Shown: piece by piece, positions 33,479-41,757 of the stretch | Layout of the letters: every line of letters begins with the position of its first letter | Numbering within the stretch: position 1 is the stretch's first letter | Source of the DNA: Myxococcales bacterium | GTDB taxonomy: Bacteria > Myxococcota > Myxococcia > Myxococcales > Myxococcaceae | NCBI GenBank assembly: GCA_003153055.1 | Contig: PMBV01000125.1 | Span: 1-47,227 of the forward strand | DNA: 47,227 bases | Direction of reading: 5' to 3' | Notes under the pieces: generated by a model | The model's database searches: none | What the model saw: the letters and a program-made list of their open reading frames with translations, nothing else | What the model was told of the DNA's origin: nothing | Program-made: the position numbers and the translations under genes

Positions 33479-34940
33479 ACGAGGTGTGCGTCTTTCCATG
33501 GCACCGCAGGCTGCAGGAGCCATTGGCGCCGCTCGTCTTCGCGGTCCACGAGGGGGCGCCGGTTCCGCTGCTCCCCGTCACCGAGAGGGCGAAGCTCACC
33601 AGTCGCGAGTAGCTCCGGTTGGCCACCTGCGAAGACAGGCTGGTGCCGTGCAGGTCATCGTGGCACTCGTTGCAGAGGAGCCCCTGGCTCATGTGCTTTC
33701 GGTGTTCGCCGAAGTTGGTCGCGGTGGAGCCAGAGCCGGTGAACGGCGCTGATGCGTGACAGATGAAGCAGAGCTCGAAGTCGGTCGTGGGGCTCGAGAC
33801 CGAGCCGCTCGTCCGGTACCGCGCCCTCACCAAGGCCCCGGCGTAGCCCGCATAGCCCGCATCCGGCGCGATGGACGAGCCATGGGGCCCTCGCGCGGTC
33901 GTCCCGACGTAGGCCGACGCGACGCTGACGGTGAGTGGGAGTGCGTTCGAGGCATGACAGTCCTGGCACTCGATGAGGCTCGAAACGGTGAGGTGCGGGA
34001 GACCGGTGCCGCCGGCCAAGCTGCTCGCCATGGCGGTGGTGGCGTTGGTGCCGCGACCCACCACGGGGTGGAACGACGCCGCTCGCGGATCCAGCTCAGC
34101 CGCCTTGTCACGGGCCCCGGCCGGCAGCGTGGTGAATGACGAGTGGCACTTGAAGCACACCTCGTACTCCCGCATGGGCGAGGTGTCGCCGTTGGGCAGG
34201 AAGGCGAAGGCGCCACCGTCATACTCGAACCGGACTCGGCTCGCCCCTGCGAGCATCTGCGAGGAGCCCGCGTCTGGCCCATAGGCTCGGTGCGGGTTGT
34301 GGCAGTCGGGGCACTCCACGTGGCGAGTCGCCCCCGCCGCGAACGAGCCGGGGCTCGACTCGCCGGGCACATGGCGCCCCGTGGTGGACATCGGCGCGTG
34401 CGCCACCCGTTTCTGCACCTCGATGAGGATGTTCTTCATCGAAGGCCCGGTCGCGTCGTGGCAGGTGAGGCAGAGTGACTCCTCGCGCAGCTGCGTTAGG
34501 TTCGGCACCAGCCCGAGCCCGTCCTCGGCGCCGTGCACCGCGTGACAGTTGACGCACTTGCCCTCGTCGCCCACCAGCCGCGGCGCGGGCACGGGGCCCG
34601 GCCACAGCATGCGGCCGGAGTTCGAGTGGGCGCTCGAGGCGTACGCCACTGGGCCCCCGAAGGTGCCCGAGGCGTTGGCGCTGGCGTGACAGCTGAGACA
34701 CAGGGCGTTGTCGTTGGTGGTGAAGAGGGCCTTGGGTTGCGTCCACGGCGCCTCCTGGCGGACGTGGCACTGGCGGCAGTGACCCCGCGGCGAGGTCGAA
34801 ACTCGCGCGACGCCCGAGCTCGGGCTGGCATGCGCCGTCGCTCGGTAGACATCGTCGCTCTGCCCTCCGAGGGCCAACGACGAGGCCACGGCGACGCCGA
34901 GGCGCACCGCCTGCGTCAGTACTGATGGCACGCGTTGCAT
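33468..34940 (-). CDS. Multihaem cytochrome c, about 10 haem sites
   Basis: A 490-residue exported cytochrome. The N-terminus (from MQRVPSVL) is signal-peptide-like with an Ala-rich end. I count nine CxxCH motifs (CRQCH, CLSCH, CVNCH, CLTCH, CPDCH, CFKCH, CQDCH, CFICH, CNECH) and one CX3CH near the C-terminus (CSLRCH). Inter-haem stretches such as CHNPHRAYG resemble doubled CXXCH proteins. The start at 34940 overlaps the end of the upstream cytochrome gene by 25 bases; a GTG nine bases downstream is an alternative. It is convergent with the molybdoenzyme operon, ends overlapping by 11 bases. I infer an extracytoplasmic electron carrier for that enzyme or for an external acceptor. Confidence 0.88.
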   Translation of the reverse strand: MQRVPSVLTQAVRLGVAVASSLALGGQSDDVYRATAHASPSSGVARVSTSPRGHCRQCHVRQEAPWTQPKALFTTNDNALCLSCHASANASGTFGGPVAYASSAHSNSGRMLWPGPVPAPRLVGDEGKCVNCHAVHGAEDGLGLVPNLTQLREESLCLTCHDATGPSMKNILIEVQKRVAHAPMSTTGRHVPGESSPGSFAAGATRHVECPDCHNPHRAYGPDAGSSQMLAGASRVRFEYDGGAFAFLPNGDTSPMREYEVCFKCHSSFTTLPAGARDKAAELDPRAASFHPVVGRGTNATTAMASSLAGGTGLPHLTVSSLIECQDCHASNALPLTVSVASAYVGTTARGPHGSSIAPDAGYAGYAGALVRARYRTSGSVSSPTTDFELCFICHASAPFTGSGSTATNFGEHRKHMSQGLLCNECHDDLHGTSLSSQVANRSYSRLVSFALSVTGSSGTGAPSWTAKTSGANGSCSLRCHGKTHTSFTY

Positions 34941-37534
34941 TCGATGCCCACCTGCTCTCGGTATGGGTTTCCACTTCGGACGGCCGTCTGTGCCAGGTGG
35001 CACGCGACGTTGCTGCATGTCTTGGTAGCGACTGAATAGGTCGCCGAGGCGAGGCTCTTGGACGTCATGTACTGTACTGGGTTGGTGTCGAAGAAGACGT
35101 CGGGCTGACCGTTGACGTGACTCGCGAAGCCGGTGATGGGTACTGCCCCGTAGACCGACAGCCCACCGACCCGCGCCGTCGCGTTCGCCTGGCTCACGGT
35201 GCGCGCATGGCACGTGCGGCAGGGCAGTGGCGCGAAGCCGTGATTCGAACCATGGCCACTCTCGGCCCCCGTCACCGCATCGATCCACGAGTGGCTCTGC
35301 CCCGCCATCGCGGCGTCATCGGTGCTGGCGAGGCGAATGGGGAAGCCGTGACAAGCACCACACCCTGAGCTGCCCGCGCCCCAGCTCGCCGTGACGTAGC
35401 CGCGGCTCGAGGTCAGCGGGTAGGCGGGGAAGGCGATGGGGTAGCCGCCGAAGACGAAGTCGACCCCCGGCGTTGGAACCCCCGCCGGAGTGGTGAAGAA
35501 GGGCGAAGAATGGCAGTACACGGTTCCACAGGTGCCCAGCGTATAGGGGAGCCTGTCGGCGTCGGTGAAGACGGTCGACCCCGGCGTGTAGGTTGCGTTC
35601 GGCGAGAGGGCCTTGAGGCTCCCGGCCGGCGCGTTGACGTTCGAGAGCTCGATGTCGGCGCGCCCCCCGGACAGGTGCTTCGCGCCGTCGAGGGGGTGAC
35701 AGGTCCCGCAGCCAAAGGCGTAGCCGGTCGGTGCCGGCAGCGAGGCCGCGGTCCCCAGGCCCCCGTAGAGGGGTACAGCGAACCTGGCATGCACGAGGTG
35801 GGCGCCGGTGGCCGGGGGCAGCGCGTGGCAGCTTCCGCAGGGTCCGCCCGAGGCCTGAACGAGGCCGTCGATGTGCAACGACGGGTTGATGATTCCACCA
35901 TCAGCGGCGATGACGGCGCCGTGGCAGACGGAGCATTGCGAATTCTGAGGGTGTGTGCCTCCGGGCGGGAGGCCGTGGCAGGTGCCACAGGCGGCCTGAG
36001 TGCCGTCGACCGCCGTCCACGTCGGTGCGGTGTTGCTTCCGGCGCCGCCGTCGAGCGTCGCGCCATGACAGTAGACGTTGGTGCAGGTGGCGCCGTTCCA
36101 CTTGGGTTTCGCCCCACCGGACTGAGCCAGGGATCCAAAGGTGGTCTCGGCGGGCAACGGGCCGACGTGCCCCGGGTCGGAGGTCGTCACGGGTACGATG
36201 TGGCACTCGTCGCAGGTCACCTCGGCGTGCCACGTCTTGGGCCCCAGGTGGCTCCGGTGCGCTCCGACTCCGCGATCCGTGGTCGACGTCGCGCCGGTGG
36301 TGCTGGTGGGCGGCGCAGGGTTCCCCGCGCTGCCGTGGCACGAGTCGCACGCCGTGACCACGTCCACCGTGCCGTCGATGTGTCGCTGCGGCTCGACGAA
36401 GGTATTGCCTGGGCCTGCGTTGGGATGGCACGTGGCGCACGAAGTGCCGGGAGGGTGCGGCGGGGGAGGCGGCAACCCGTGGCAGGTCCCGCACGCGGCC
36501 TGGCCCGTACCGGTGCTCGTCCACAGCGGTTGACCGCCGCCCATCGAAGCCCCATGGCAATACGTCACACAGCTCGTCCCATCGAAGGAAGGCGTGACAC
36601 CCTTGGCGTGGGCCAGGTCTCCGAAGGGGACCTCCGCCGGGCTCGGGTCGATGTGACCGGGGTCCTCCACGTGAGTGGGGACGGTATGACAGTCGCTGCA
36701 CGCGACGTCCCGGTGCCAGGTGGAGCTCGCCGTCAGGTGGGACTGATGGGCGCCGACGCCTCGCGCGGTGGTCGCCGTGGCACCCGAGATGTCTCGGGGT
36801 GGGGCCGGGTTCGTCGCCGAGCCGTGGCACGAGTTGCAGGCCTGGTTGAGATCGACGACGCCGTCGATGTGCCGGCTTGGGTCCGAGAACCACATGCCTG
36901 AGGCGTTGGGGTGGCACGTTCCGCAGAGCGCCCCGCTCACCGTGGGGTGCGGAGGAGGCGGCGGTAGGCCATGGCATGAACCGCAGAAGACTTGGGTTCT
37001 ATCGACCACGGTCCAGACGGGAGCGCTGACGAGGCCGCCGGCGAGCGTGGCTCCGTGGCACCAGGTGCTGCAGCTCGTCCCATCCCACCGGCTGGTGACG
37101 CCTCGAGCGTTGGGGACGCGCCCGAAGTCCACCTCGGCCGGAGGCGTGTCAATGTGCGTCGCGTCAGAAGCCGAGGCGGGCACGACATGGCAGTCGTCGC
37201 ACTGAACATCACGATGCCAGCCCGCGGAGATGCGCAGATGGCGCTGATGCGCCCCCACGCCTCGAGCGGTCGTTTCCGTGTGCCCCGACACGTCCCGCGG
37301 GGGGGCGGGGCTGTCGATGGAGCCGTGACAGCTGTAGCAGGTCTGGATACCCGCGTCGGCGTCGGCTCCCGCATCGAGCTGGCCCCCGTCGAAGCCCACG
37401 CCTGAGTCTTCGACGTCGCCACCGCCACCGCCATCGCCAGGAACTCCCCCGACCACCGCCGGACTGGTGCACGCACCCGCCAACGCCAGGAGGCCCCAGA
37501 GGACCAAGCAACGCTGCACGCCGGACTGCTGCAC
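34916..37534 (-). CDS. Large lipoprotein multihaem cytochrome c, about 22 haem sites (CxxCH/CX3CH/CX4CH)
   Basis: An 872-residue cytochrome. I use GTG at 37534 (AAGGGG upstream); it gives a signal peptide ending at lipobox LAGAC (Cys22), so it is a lipoprotein, followed by a Gly/Asp linker. I count 17 CxxCH, two CX3CH (CSTWCH, CVTYCH) and three CX4CH (CTNVYCH, CGTVYCH, CSNVACH) sites. Residues about 70-590 are three to four tandem modules of roughly 160 residues. Each has a recurring GVGAH..HL segment, a CDxCH with HID, a variant haem and a CGTCHGLPPPPPHP motif. This CX4CH/CxxCH class is known from Geobacter surface cytochromes. I infer an outer-surface electron conduit. Confidence 0.9.
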   Translation of the reverse strand: MQQSGVQRCLVLWGLLALAGACTSPAVVGGVPGDGGGGGDVEDSGVGFDGGQLDAGADADAGIQTCYSCHGSIDSPAPPRDVSGHTETTARGVGAHQRHLRISAGWHRDVQCDDCHVVPASASDATHIDTPPAEVDFGRVPNARGVTSRWDGTSCSTWCHGATLAGGLVSAPVWTVVDRTQVFCGSCHGLPPPPPHPTVSGALCGTCHPNASGMWFSDPSRHIDGVVDLNQACNSCHGSATNPAPPRDISGATATTARGVGAHQSHLTASSTWHRDVACSDCHTVPTHVEDPGHIDPSPAEVPFGDLAHAKGVTPSFDGTSCVTYCHGASMGGGQPLWTSTGTGQAACGTCHGLPPPPPHPPGTSCATCHPNAGPGNTFVEPQRHIDGTVDVVTACDSCHGSAGNPAPPTSTTGATSTTDRGVGAHRSHLGPKTWHAEVTCDECHIVPVTTSDPGHVGPLPAETTFGSLAQSGGAKPKWNGATCTNVYCHGATLDGGAGSNTAPTWTAVDGTQAACGTCHGLPPGGTHPQNSQCSVCHGAVIAADGGIINPSLHIDGLVQASGGPCGSCHALPPATGAHLVHARFAVPLYGGLGTAASLPAPTGYAFGCGTCHPLDGAKHLSGGRADIELSNVNAPAGSLKALSPNATYTPGSTVFTDADRLPYTLGTCGTVYCHSSPFFTTPAGVPTPGVDFVFGGYPIAFPAYPLTSSRGYVTASWGAGSSGCGACHGFPIRLASTDDAAMAGQSHSWIDAVTGAESGHGSNHGFAPLPCRTCHARTVSQANATARVGGLSVYGAVPITGFASHVNGQPDVFFDTNPVQYMTSKSLASATYSVATKTCSNVACHLAQTAVRSGNPYREQVGIECNACHQY

Positions 37535-37734
37535 GAGGCCCCTTAGGTTGGCTTTGAGCAGTGACCTCGTGCTCTCGGACACGGCCACTGCCGCCGTCCT
37601 ACGCACCAACCCAATCAACTCATCGGCGCGGTGACTTTGCCTTCAGCGGGCTTGTCGAAGGAAGGCGCGTTGCGTCAGCGCCCCCGGTCAGCACGTCGAG
37701 CCGCTACCAAGAGCACCCAGAGGTTCCCCACGGT

Positions 37735-37838
37735 CGGCCCAGACGCCAGCCGAGCTCGGGGCCCTCAACTCGCGACGCATCGACGTCTGCCGGCTGCACC
37801 TCGAGGAACCTGGGTGGAGCGGGCCCGCGCGACCATCG
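37735..37838 (+). pseudogene. Degraded copy of the small molybdoenzyme-operon gene
   Basis: This stretch matches 33270-33420 of the intact gene in the same orientation. The matching pieces include ACGCCGGCCGAGCTC versus ACGCCAGCCGAGCTC, then CCCTCAACTCGCG, and CTGCCGGCTGCACCTCGAGGA, joined to TGGGTGGAGCGGGCCCGCGC. About 50 bases that separate the last two blocks in the intact gene are missing. No start or stop of the gene is present. The duplicate indicates local duplication followed by decay. Confidence 0.75.
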
Positions 37839-37878
37839 TCTTTCAAACTGGGTCTTCTGAATGACCACCGAGCGGCTC

Positions 37879-38068
37879 TGAGGCTGGAGCGGTGACTTCG
37901 GATCGTGGGGTCCCGGGCGAGCATCACGAGCCCCTCGGCCGGTCGGTGGAGTCCCCGACTGAAGGACTGAGGGCCAGGTCTCCCGTAACAGTACCAATGG
38001 TTACGTCTGCGCGAACGCAGCGTGTGCGTCCGGGGGCGTTCTGACATTACTTTTCGCGCACGCTGATG
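37879..38068. repeat. Dispersed hairpin repeat, copy A
   Basis: First of three copies of an element. It shares its left part (TGAGGCTGGAGCG) and the whole right part with copy B, but has about 45 extra bases between them. The right end carries a 10-base stem, AGCGTGTGCG at 38019-38028 and CGCGCACGCT at 38055-38064, with a 26-base loop. In plus-strand RNA the stem is complete with one G-U pair. It lies about 90 bases 3' of the stop of the broken ChaN-like gene. Confidence 0.7.
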
Positions 38069-38156
38069 GTGCACTCAGGGACGAGATCCACCCCTGCCTG
38101 CTCACTTCCGCGGCCACCGGGCATCGCCATGCAGTGAGACGAGGCCCTCGTCCTTC

Positions 38157-38680
38157 TCAGGCGGAGCCTTCCGGGCCGCGTACGTCGAGTGAGGTGAGCG
38201 GGCCGGGCAGCAGCGTCGCCAGCCACGCGTAGTCCCTGTCCCCACCGAAAGGGTTGCCCTTCACCTTGCGCGCATGGAGGTTCCCCATGAGGAGGACGAA
38301 GGTCGAGTCGGCCTTCCGCGCGCTGCGGGCCATCACCTTCTCGGCCATCACGTGGTCACGGGTGGCTCCGGGCGTCCGGTCGCCGTCGAAGAGCAGGAGC
38401 TCCAGAGGCAGGCCCCGCTGCCGCATGCGCCGCACGCCGTCGAGCAGCTCGAGCATGCCTTCGCTGCGCCGGCCATTTTGGTAGACCGCCTGCCAGAAGG
38501 GCCCGGCGAGCAGCGCGGCCCCTCCTGCGTGCCGTGCATTTCGCCCAGCACCATCGTCGCACCCGGCGCGAGGAGAGCCTCGACACCGCCGACGCTCGGC
38601 CCACACACCCGCGCCGTGACGTGTGCGCACGACGAGCCAATGGCGACCGCGAACATGGCAACGAGCCACCGCACGAACAT
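38157..38680 (-). pseudogene. ChaN-like (haem-uptake/Tiki fold) lipoprotein, internally deleted and frameshifted
   Basis: The 5' end is excellent: AGGAGG five bases before ATG at 38680 and a lipoprotein signal (MFVRWLVAMFAVAIGSSC). Up to TMVLGEMHGTQEG it matches the family's N-terminal LGExHGTxE block. Just after it the frame changes and the text jumps to AALLAGPFWQAVYQNGRRSE, a piece that in full-length members lies about 100 residues further on. The rest (LELLLFDGDRTPG, LMGNLHARK) is intact to the stop at 38157. The gene thus lost its middle part and is frameshifted. Members of this family bind haem or act as metallohydrolases. Confidence 0.7.
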
Positions 38681-38766
38681 GTCTGCCTCCTGGAATGTGT
38701 GTGTTGCGTCAGTCAGCACCGATGGCGAGGCGGTGTCGCACGGACGCTGCTCCCCTGCCCGGGACG

Positions 38767-40287
38767 TTACCTGAAGTGCCACGCCACCCCCAGGTTCACC
38801 TGGGGCTGAAGCAAGGAGTAGCCCTGGAGGCCCCCAGCATGGAGGGCGCCCTCCAGGAAGAGGGCGAGCCCTGCGAGGTCGGTGAGGTGGAGGGCGACGG
38901 TCGCCGTGGCCGTCCCCGCGGGAATGAAGTTGGTCGCATGAATCATCGAGGCCCCGAGGGAGAACCCCAGCGTGAAGCCGGCTCGCGCTCCCGCGATGGA
39001 CAACGCGAGCCACTCGAGGTCGGCGCCCACCAGCAGGTCCGTCCACCTGAACGAGGGATTGTCTGGCCGCACGCCGAAGTCCCGTTGCAGGGTCGTGATC
39101 AGCCTCGTCTCGACGGGGAACGCGAACAAGCCCCGAACCCTGAGCGCGAACGGCGCGCTGAAACGCCTGCGGTACATGGCCTGGACGCCGACGGCGACGA
39201 TGTAGGGGGTCGGCAACGCGCCGCTGGAGAGAGCGAGGGCGTGCGTGCCCTCGAGCTGGGTTGCACCCTTGGCTGCCAGCGCCCCATCACCGACGAGCGT
39301 GAGGCTCGCCTCGTCGACCTCCGTCGCCTGACCCGCTGCCACCTGGACCTGCCGGGCGCGCATGCCGGCGTCGGTGAGTCGTCGCACGAGGTACTCCCCT
39401 GGGGGCACCGCGAGGCGCACCAGCTGCTTGCCCGGGGTTGCCTCCGCCACCACCACGCCGGTGGACAGCTGCACGAGCTGGAGCGGACCCTCCGACTGCG
39501 CCATCGTCAAGACGGTCGGGCTCCCTCCGACGTCGGCGAGGACGACGTCCTGCCGGCCCCGGAGGCGCATGTCGAAGCTCGGGTGCTGCGGCTGGGCGCT
39601 GCGGATGGCCGTGTCGCGGATGGTGAAGCGGTCCGCGTAGGCGAACGCCTCTGACAGCGTCACCTGGCCGTCCCCCGACTGGTCCGCCGCCCCCCGAAGC
39701 CCGGCCACCAGGTGATGAGTGAAGAAGCTGCCCTTCAGCACCTCCGCCTCGTGTGCGTCCTCCATCCCCGAGCTCGCCGCCAAGAGCGCCGTCCCCTCGC
39801 TGGCGAGAGCCGGTAGAGGGACCTCGAAGGGCATCGCTGGCACCAGGCCTTTGGCCTGAGTCCACCCGCCGCCTCGGCAGCTGTCGATGATGCCGATCCG
39901 CACGTCGAAGGCCGGATCCTCCAGGGCCGTCTTGAGGCGGGCGAGCCCGAGCGCCTCGCCCCCCGGGTACAGGGCGCGGTCGTCGGCGTGGCCCGAGAAG
40001 TAGAAGACGAAGAGCGACCTCCGCTTCGCCTCGCGCGCCCGGGCCGCAGCAGAGTCGACGGCGGCCAGCACGTCGGCCGGCTGAGGGTCGAGCAGCACCG
40101 CCACGTCGCTCGACGCGAAGCGGCCGGTCGCCTGCAGCACGCCAGCGAGTTCCCGCGCGTCGCTCCCGGCGTAGCGGAGGCGCGCGCGACCCTCCACCTC
40201 GTGGTTGGAGCCCACGACGACGGCCAGCCGCAGCTCGGGCTCGGGGATGGCCGCGAAGAGGGAGAGCACGAGCGATGTCCACATCAT
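38767..40287 (-). CDS. Caspase-family (C14) protease with C-terminal barrel-like region
   Basis: A 506-residue protein. After a short signal-like segment (MMWTSLVLSLFAAIP), a caspase-like domain at about residues 20-250 keeps the dyad: His100 in FYFSGHADD and Cys137 in IIDSCRGG. An EF-hand-like loop (DQSGDGQVTLSEA) follows at about 215-228. A beta-rich middle is followed by a glycine- and aromatic-rich C-terminal third (to VNLGVAWHF) that resembles a membrane barrel. The start at 40287 has AAGGAG upstream and overlaps the anti-sigma stop by four bases. Together with the sigma factor it forms a coupled three-gene operon. I infer an envelope-stress protease; cell-death involvement is speculation. 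Confidence 0.85.
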   Translation of the reverse strand: MMWTSLVLSLFAAIPEPELRLAVVVGSNHEVEGRARLRYAGSDARELAGVLQATGRFASSDVAVLLDPQPADVLAAVDSAAARAREAKRRSLFVFYFSGHADDRALYPGGEALGLARLKTALEDPAFDVRIGIIDSCRGGGWTQAKGLVPAMPFEVPLPALASEGTALLAASSGMEDAHEAEVLKGSFFTHHLVAGLRGAADQSGDGQVTLSEAFAYADRFTIRDTAIRSAQPQHPSFDMRLRGRQDVVLADVGGSPTVLTMAQSEGPLQLVQLSTGVVVAEATPGKQLVRLAVPPGEYLVRRLTDAGMRARQVQVAAGQATEVDEASLTLVGDGALAAKGATQLEGTHALALSSGALPTPYIVAVGVQAMYRRRFSAPFALRVRGLFAFPVETRLITTLQRDFGVRPDNPSFRWTDLLVGADLEWLALSIAGARAGFTLGFSLGASMIHATNFIPAGTATATVALHLTDLAGLALFLEGALHAGGLQGYSLLQPQVNLGVAWHFR

Positions 40288-40922
40288 GGAGACTCCTTGG
40301 GCAGGACTTCGTGAAGGCACCACGCCTCGGCGTCCCGGCGACCGAGGAGGGCCCCGGCCCCCGCCTCGTCGACGGGCGCCTGGGTGAAGAGGACGGCCAG
40401 GTGCTCCTCGGTGCCGCGGGCGTCGAGCTCCCACGCCGGCGTCAGCACCGGACGCCCCGAGCCGTTGAGCGCCTGGGTGAAGAGCGTCTTCACGGCGCTG
40501 TCGGCCGTCGAGACGACGGTGACGTACCCAAAGCCCGCCGGGGCCGCCTCGATGCGGATCGAATCTCCTGGCCGCAGCGGGCTCTTCTGGTCCCAGGCGG
40601 CGACGGCGGCGCCGCGCTTGAGCCAGATGGTGACGGCCGGAGGTCCCTTGGCGGTGGTGGCCGGCTCGCTCGTCGTCGTGCCCGTTCGCAGGAGGAGCAC
40701 GGCCATCGCCGCGGCGAGGGCGACGAAGCCAGCGACGAGGGGACTTCTCGGCGCCCATCGCGGCCCGGCGGAGGAACGGACCCACCCCGGAACCGGCAGT
40801 CGGGCGCCGACGGCCGCGAGGTGAGCCCGGCACTCGGGGCAGGCGGCAAGGTGCGCCTCGACCTCGGGCGATGGCAGGCCCAGGGCGAAGCGGTCGACGG
40901 CGAGGCGAGAGGGGTGGTTCAT
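40284..40922 (-). CDS. Anti-sigma factor with zinc-finger motif and one membrane helix
   Basis: A 212-residue membrane protein. Near the N-terminus a ZAS-type zinc motif is present (His24-x3-Cys28-x2-Cys31, AHLAACPEC), and a single helix spans about residues 61-78. The outer part (about 85-210) is beta-rich (PLRPGDSIRIEA, GYVTVVS) and resembles DUF4384-type domains. It begins in an ATGA overlap with the ECF sigma gene and ends in an ATGA overlap with the caspase gene, so all three are co-translated. Expected role: hold the sigma factor at the membrane until a signal is received. Confidence 0.88.
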   Translation of the reverse strand: MNHPSRLAVDRFALGLPSPEVEAHLAACPECRAHLAAVGARLPVPGWVRSSAGPRWAPRSPLVAGFVALAAAMAVLLLRTGTTTSEPATTAKGPPAVTIWLKRGAAVAAWDQKSPLRPGDSIRIEAAPAGFGYVTVVSTADSAVKTLFTQALNGSGRPVLTPAWELDARGTEEHLAVLFTQAPVDEAGAGALLGRRDAEAWCLHEVLPKESP

Positions 40923-41392
40923 GGCGAGGCCTCCTGTGCGGCGACCCGCGCGTCGAAGCGCTCCAGGAGCCGTCGCACCGTGCGCTCCGAGACGCCGAGG
41001 ACCTCGGCACACTCGGCGTGGGTGAGGCCGTCGAGGCGATCCAGCACCGCCGCCGCGAGCTCGTCAGCGGGGACCGAGCCGGCGAGTCCCACGATGCGCC
41101 GCCGGGCGCTGACCAGGCCGAAGGGGCCGGGGTCCACGTCCTCGGAGGGAGGATGCGCCTCCCGCACCGTCCGGGCACGGAGCCGATCGATGGCCAGCCG
41201 GGTGGCGGTCTTGTAGATCCAGGTCGTCACGGTGCGGGCATCGCCGAGCGGGAGCTGGGCCCGCCAGAGGCGAATGAAGGTGTCCTGTGCGAGGTCCTGG
41301 GCTTCATCACGATCTCCAAGCATGCGTCGGCACTTCTCGCGGATGAGGGCGAAGTACCCGTGGTACCAGCGCTCGATGTCCGGTGCTCCCAA
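40919..41392 (-). CDS. ECF-type RNA polymerase sigma factor
   Basis: A 157-residue sigma factor with region 2 (about residues 8-75; DEAQDLAQDTFIRLWRA) and region 4 (about 100-150; LDGLTHAECAEVLGVSERTVRRLLERFDAR, a helix-turn-helix). It starts with TTG at 41392, supported by GGGAGG four bases upstream and an in-frame TGA just before. The first gene of a coupled sigma/anti-sigma/caspase operon, so probably autoregulated. No promoter matching an ECF consensus was identified with confidence in the upstream 41393-41757, which also contains repeat copy B. Confidence 0.9.
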   Translation of the reverse strand: MGAPDIERWYHGYFALIREKCRRMLGDRDEAQDLAQDTFIRLWRAQLPLGDARTVTTWIYKTATRLAIDRLRARTVREAHPPSEDVDPGPFGLVSARRRIVGLAGSVPADELAAAVLDRLDGLTHAECAEVLGVSERTVRRLLERFDARVAAQEASP

Positions 41393-41520
41393 TCAGCCTC
41401 CCGACAGGTAAGACGGGCCAGTCTGAGCATTCCGGTCACGGTCAACCAGCGTTTGCGCGGAGTCCAGCGGCTCCGCACTTCGACGGCCGAGGTCCAACTG
41501 GGCCTGCTGCGGAGCAGCCA

Positions 41521-41676
41521 TGAGGCTGGAGCGCCGACTTCGCGTATGGGGCCCCGGGCGAGCACTGAGGGCCGGGTCGCCAGCAACAGCACCAATGGTT
41601 CCATCTGCCGCGAGGCTCGCGAACGCAGCGTGTGCGTCCGGGGGCGTCCTGACATCACGTTTCGCGCACGCTGATG
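41521..41676. repeat. Dispersed hairpin repeat, copy B
   Basis: Compared by eye, 41566-41676 matches copy C over 111 bases with no gaps and about seven differences. The hairpin arms are AGCGTGTGCG at 41627-41636 and CGCGCACGCT at 41663-41672, again 26 bases apart. The left part (41521-41565) is shared with copy A but not with C. The right flank to 41733 has a weaker match to the flank of C (CTCGTAGC at both ends). The remainder of 41393-41757 has no gene I can support. Confidence 0.8.
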
Positions 41677-41757
41677 CCCGAGGCACCATAGCCCTTCGCC
41701 GCCCTCGCCCTTGGCTCGTACTCGTAGCAGCGCCCCGCGCTGGTTGGCCCCGGCAGT

